From assembly GCA_963678585.2 (NCBI GenBank), contig CAXXGA010000002.1:248001-312000 (forward strand): a DNA stretch of 64,000 bases, given 5' to 3'. Source of the stretch: Breoghania sp963678585. GTDB lineage: Bacteria; Pseudomonadota; Alphaproteobacteria; Rhizobiales; Stappiaceae. The notes beneath the pieces are model-generated. The model worked only from the letters and a program-made list of their open reading frames with translations. It was not told the DNA's origin and did no database searches. This document shows positions 61,071 to 64,000 of the stretch, one piece after another (position 1 is the first letter of the stretch; the number at the start of each line of letters is the position of its first letter). The position numbers were made by a program, and so were the translations under genes.

Positions 61071-62705
61071 ATGAATATCTTCCGCCTGCTCAGGGACGGG
61101 CCGCCGGCCAGCCGACGGATGATCCTCGTCCTCGCCACCCTTGCGGGTTTCGGCAATGCCGGGCTGGTCGGGCTCGTCAACGAGGCGGCGGAACAGTCGC
61201 TCATCGGGGCCCCGGTCGATCTGCAACTGCTGGTCGTCTATGTCCTGACGCTGACTTTCTTCCTCGTCTCCAACCGCTCCGCGCTCCATCAGGCCAACCA
61301 CTTCGTGCAGTCGCGGCTGGAAATGACCCGGCGGCGCATCGTCAACAAGATCCGCAAGTCGGACCTGAGAACGCTGGAACGGCTGGGGCAGGGCGATGTC
61401 TATGTCACGGTCGCGCAGGAAACCGATCATCTTTCCCAGACGCTGCCGCTTCTGATCGGCGCGGCCCAGAGCGCGCTTCTGGTGTTCTTCCTGTTTCTCT
61501 ACATCGCCACGCTGTCGCTGATGTCCTTTCTGGTGATCGGGGTTTTCACCGCGCTCGGCGTGCGGTTTTTCGTGGCCCGCCAGCGCGCGCTCACCGCCTC
61601 GCTGGTGGAGGTGCATCACCGCGAGGCGGAAATGCTCGACAGCCTGATGCATTTCACCCTCGGCTTTCAGGAAATCCGGCTGAATGCGGCGAAGAACGAA
61701 GCGCTCTACGACCATTTCTCCGATGTAACGGGCCGTCTTCGCGACGTGGTGATCCGCCTCGGCGGGCGCTGGGTGGCGCTTCTGCAATTCTCCAACGCCT
61801 TCATCTTCCTGCTGGTCGGCGTCGTGGTCTTCGTGCTGCCGGTCTTCTTCGAGGGTTACACCGACACGATCTACAAGATCACCGCGGCCTCCGTCTTTTC
61901 GCTCGGGCCTCTGGCGGCGATCATTTCCGTCGTGCGTCTCGTCAGCCGGGCCGAAGCCGGTCTCGGCCATGTCTACGCGCTGGAAGCGCGTCTCGACGAG
62001 GGCGCTCTGCCCAAAGCGGACAGGGCCGCGCGCGAAAGCTCGCCCTTCCGCAGTTTCTCGAAGATCGAGCTGAACGAGGCGACGTTCCGCTACATCGATG
62101 CGGCGGGCAATATTGCCTTCCAGACCGGCGCGCTGAACCTGTCGTTTGCGCGCGGCGAGACGGTGTTCCTGACCGGCGGCAATGGGTCCGGCAAGTCCAC
62201 CGCGCTGAAGCTCCTGTGCGGTCTCTACAAGCCCGGCTCAGGCCAGCTTCTGTGCGACGGCGTGGAAATTGCGGATGAAAACCGCCAGCAATATCGCGAG
62301 ATCTTCTCCTCCATCTTCACCGACTTTCACCTCTTCGACCGCCTCTACGGTCTGGAGGAGGTGGAGCAGGCGGAAGTGGAACGGCTGATCGAGCGGATGG
62401 AGCTTTCCGACAAGGTAGGCTTTGCGGACGGGCGCTTCACCACGAGCGATCTTTCCACCGGCCAGCGCAAGCGCCTCGCCATGATCGTGGCGCTTCTGGA
62501 GGACCGCGAGATCTATATCTTCGACGAATGGGCCGCCGATCAGGACGCCCATTTCCGCGAAGTCTTCTACACCGAGCTTCTGGCCGACCTGAAAGCGCGC
62601 GGCAAGACGGTGCTTGCCGTCACCCATGACGACCACTACTGGAACCACTGCGACCGCCGCATCTCGCTCGATCTCGGCTCCATCCTGTCCGAAGGGGAGG
62701 GGTGA
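61071..62705 (+). CDS. ABC half-transporter, SyrD/PvdE (cyclic peptide exporter) type
   Basis: A 544-residue protein with a six-helix membrane domain (about 1-320) and an ATPase domain. Walker A is LTGGNGSGKSTALKLLCGLY, the signature LSTGQRKRLAMIVALLEDRE and Walker B IYIFDEWAADQDAHFREVFY. The FDEWAADQD form is specific to the SyrD/PvdE/YojI group, which exports lipopeptides and siderophore precursors. GGGG lies 7 bases before the ATG at 61071. It probably exports the product or an intermediate, with the second half-transporter encoded 3 bases downstream. Confidence 0.92.
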   Translation: MNIFRLLRDGPPASRRMILVLATLAGFGNAGLVGLVNEAAEQSLIGAPVDLQLLVVYVLTLTFFLVSNRSALHQANHFVQSRLEMTRRRIVNKIRKSDLRTLERLGQGDVYVTVAQETDHLSQTLPLLIGAAQSALLVFFLFLYIATLSLMSFLVIGVFTALGVRFFVARQRALTASLVEVHHREAEMLDSLMHFTLGFQEIRLNAAKNEALYDHFSDVTGRLRDVVIRLGGRWVALLQFSNAFIFLLVGVVVFVLPVFFEGYTDTIYKITAASVFSLGPLAAIISVVRLVSRAEAGLGHVYALEARLDEGALPKADRAARESSPFRSFSKIELNEATFRYIDAAGNIAFQTGALNLSFARGETVFLTGGNGSGKSTALKLLCGLYKPGSGQLLCDGVEIADENRQQYREIFSSIFTDFHLFDRLYGLEEVEQAEVERLIERMELSDKVGFADGRFTTSDLSTGQRKRLAMIVALLEDREIYIFDEWAADQDAHFREVFYTELLADLKARGKTVLAVTHDDHYWNHCDRRISLDLGSILSEGEG

Positions 62706-62708
62706 GCC

Positions 62709-64000
62709 ATGGTGTTGCGCGACTTCATAAGACGTGCCGAACCGGCCCAGCGCCGCCAGATGTGGCTTTTGACGCTGGTGGCCGGCTGCGCCAATGCGGG
62801 CCTCATCGTGGTGGTGACGAATGTCGCCAGGACGGTCGCCGCCGCCCAGCGCCCCGGCCTTGTCGAATGGGCGGCGTTCCTTGCCATCTTCGCGCTCTAC
62901 TACATCACCAACCAGTTCGCGCTGATGCGCTCCATGGCGATCATCGAGGATCTGCTGAACCGCATCAGGCTCGATGTCGCCGACAAGCTGCGCAAGTCCG
63001 AACTGCTCGTGGTGGACAAGCTGGACCGGGGCCGCCTCTACAATCTCGTGGCCAAGGAAACCAACCACCTCTCGGTCACTTTCCCGCTCATCGTCGATGC
63101 CGTCCAGCAGGTCGTGCTGTTGATGGTTTCGCTGCTCTACCTGCTCTATCTCTCGCCTGCGGCCTTCTTCGTCTTCCTGATAACGGTCGGGGCGGGCGTT
63201 CTCGGCTACAAGGTCATCGACAACCGCTACCGCGAGATTCTGCGCCTTGTCGAAAAGATGCAGGCAAAGATGCTCGACGCCATTCTCGACATCATCCACG
63301 GCTCCAAGGAACTGCGGCTGAATTCAAAGCGCAGCGAGGCGGTGGGGGCTGCCTATCGCAAGAAGTCGCTGGTGCTGGAACGCCTGCTTGTGCGCTCGGT
63401 GGAACACTGGGTCTCGCTCATCATGCTGGGCAGCGTGACCATGTTCACCATGCTCGGTATCGTCGCCTTCGCCTTCCCCGAATATGTGGCCGGCCACAAG
63501 GCGACCATCTTCCAGCTCGTGCCGGTGCTTCTGTTCTGCATGGGTACGCTCGGCAAGACCGTCACCCAGTCGCCCATGTTCATGCGCGCGGAGGTCGGGC
63601 TTCAGTCGATCCTCGCCATCGACAGGGAGCTGTCGCAAGGCGCGTCCACCACGCCGGAAGAGGCGCGCCGCCATGCGGGGGCTTTCCTCGATTTCTCCAC
63701 CATCACCTTCAACGAGACCCGCTTCAGCTACGACCGGACGAACCCGGATGCCTATGTGGTCGGCCCGCTCAACCTCACCGTCTCACGCGGCGAGGTGATC
63801 TTTCTGGTGGGCGGCAACGGCAGCGGGAAATCGACCGCGCTTCGCATGATGACCGGGCTCTATCCCGTCCAGTCCGGCTGGATCGGGGTGGATGACGCCG
63901 CCGTCACCGGCAAGGCGATTGCGGGCTACCGGGAACTTTTCTCCTCCGTCTTCGTCGATTTTCATCTCTTCGACAGGCTTTACGGGGCGGAGGACGTCGA
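62709..64000 (+). CDS. Second SyrD/PvdE-type ABC half-transporter (partial, runs past the window end)
   Basis: ATG at 62709 opens a frame that stays open to the end of the window (430 codons, no stop). It begins MVLRDFIRRAEPAQRRQMWL and has a membrane domain followed by LVGGNGSGKSTALRMMTGLY (Walker A, about residues 370-390) and SSVFVDFHLFDRLYG, nearly the same as the first transporter. The signature and Walker B lie outside. The two proteins are paralogues and probably form a heterodimer. Confidence 0.93.
   Translation, partial: MVLRDFIRRAEPAQRRQMWLLTLVAGCANAGLIVVVTNVARTVAAAQRPGLVEWAAFLAIFALYYITNQFALMRSMAIIEDLLNRIRLDVADKLRKSELLVVDKLDRGRLYNLVAKETNHLSVTFPLIVDAVQQVVLLMVSLLYLLYLSPAAFFVFLITVGAGVLGYKVIDNRYREILRLVEKMQAKMLDAILDIIHGSKELRLNSKRSEAVGAAYRKKSLVLERLLVRSVEHWVSLIMLGSVTMFTMLGIVAFAFPEYVAGHKATIFQLVPVLLFCMGTLGKTVTQSPMFMRAEVGLQSILAIDRELSQGASTTPEEARRHAGAFLDFSTITFNETRFSYDRTNPDAYVVGPLNLTVSRGEVIFLVGGNGSGKSTALRMMTGLYPVQSGWIGVDDAAVTGKAIAGYRELFSSVFVDFHLFDRLYGAEDV

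Noticed and set aside
62702..63895. Plus-strand open frame of 397 codons overlapping the second ABC transporter
   Set aside because: Arg/Gly/His-rich shadow in another phase. The real gene is the frame starting at 62709, which has Walker A and membrane segments but no stop in the window.

Overview
The window is GC-rich, densely packed DNA (mostly G/C third codon positions, many ATGA/TGATG gene overlaps). It looks like a chromosome segment of a free-living or host-associated alphaproteobacterium. Three TRAP transport systems, one Liv-type ABC importer, many acyl-CoA genes, an HpaR-like MarR regulator and a DUF1445/DUF2848 module are all common in Rhizobiales, Stappiaceae and Rhodobacterales. 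No rRNA, tRNA, CRISPR array, transposase or integrase was found.

Layout. (1) 1-4437: the end of a class I glutamine amidotransferase, an HpaR-like regulator, a lone D-Ala-D-Ala ligase, an M20 amidohydrolase and a LysR regulator. (2) 4561-10351: an operon divergent from the LysR gene with a DUF1445 (D-glutamate cyclase-like) protein, a complete DctP-DctQ-DctM TRAP system, a DUF2848 protein and an amidase; probably uptake and breakdown of a small amide, lactam or carboxylate. (3) 10933-21948: a GntR/FCD regulator followed by livG-livH-livM-SBP-livF, an acyl-CoA synthetase, a thiolase and two crotonase-fold genes; a carboxylate import, activation and beta-oxidation unit. (4) 22251-45201: a TetR regulator and a large acyl-CoA catabolic region (TAXI-TRAP system, phosphotransferase, crotonases, hydroxyacyl-CoA dehydrogenase, three acyl-CoA dehydrogenases, two SDRs, thiolase, MaoC, nitronate monooxygenase, thioesterase, synthetase, second DctPQM TRAP system). 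Palindromes of the form TCCTGACAnnTGTCAGGA lie in front of the TetR gene and of its main divergons, so the region looks like one TetR regulon. The phosphotransferase plus ACAD11-like dehydrogenase suggest use of 4-hydroxyacids.

(5) 45718-64000: the accessory arm of a polyketide biosynthetic cluster, probably trans-AT. It holds an FkbM methyltransferase, four related cytochromes P450, an acyltransferase-like protein resembling proofreading acyl hydrolases, a Sfp-type phosphopantetheinyl transferase, a convergent metallophosphoesterase resembling mycobacterial PptH (phosphopantetheinyl hydrolase), a beta-branching cassette (HMG-CoA synthase, ACP, Cys-to-Ser decarboxylating ketosynthase, ECH1), an asparagine-synthetase-like amidotransferase with its own ACP, and two SyrD/PvdE-type ABC half-transporters, the second cut by the window end. 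The amidotransferase/ACP pair is what glutarimide polyketide pathways (sesbanimide, gladiostatin, migrastatin types) use to make an amidated malonyl starter. No modular PKS gene lies inside the window, so the product class is inference.

Most notable points: the PPTase/PptH-like on/off pair beside carrier proteins, the beta-branching set with no visible ECH2, two P450s with altered I-helix motifs, the TetR palindrome regulon, a FadJ-like protein lacking its dehydrogenase domain, and two short leader ORFs with strong Shine-Dalgarno sequences whose stop codons overlap the start of the next gene.
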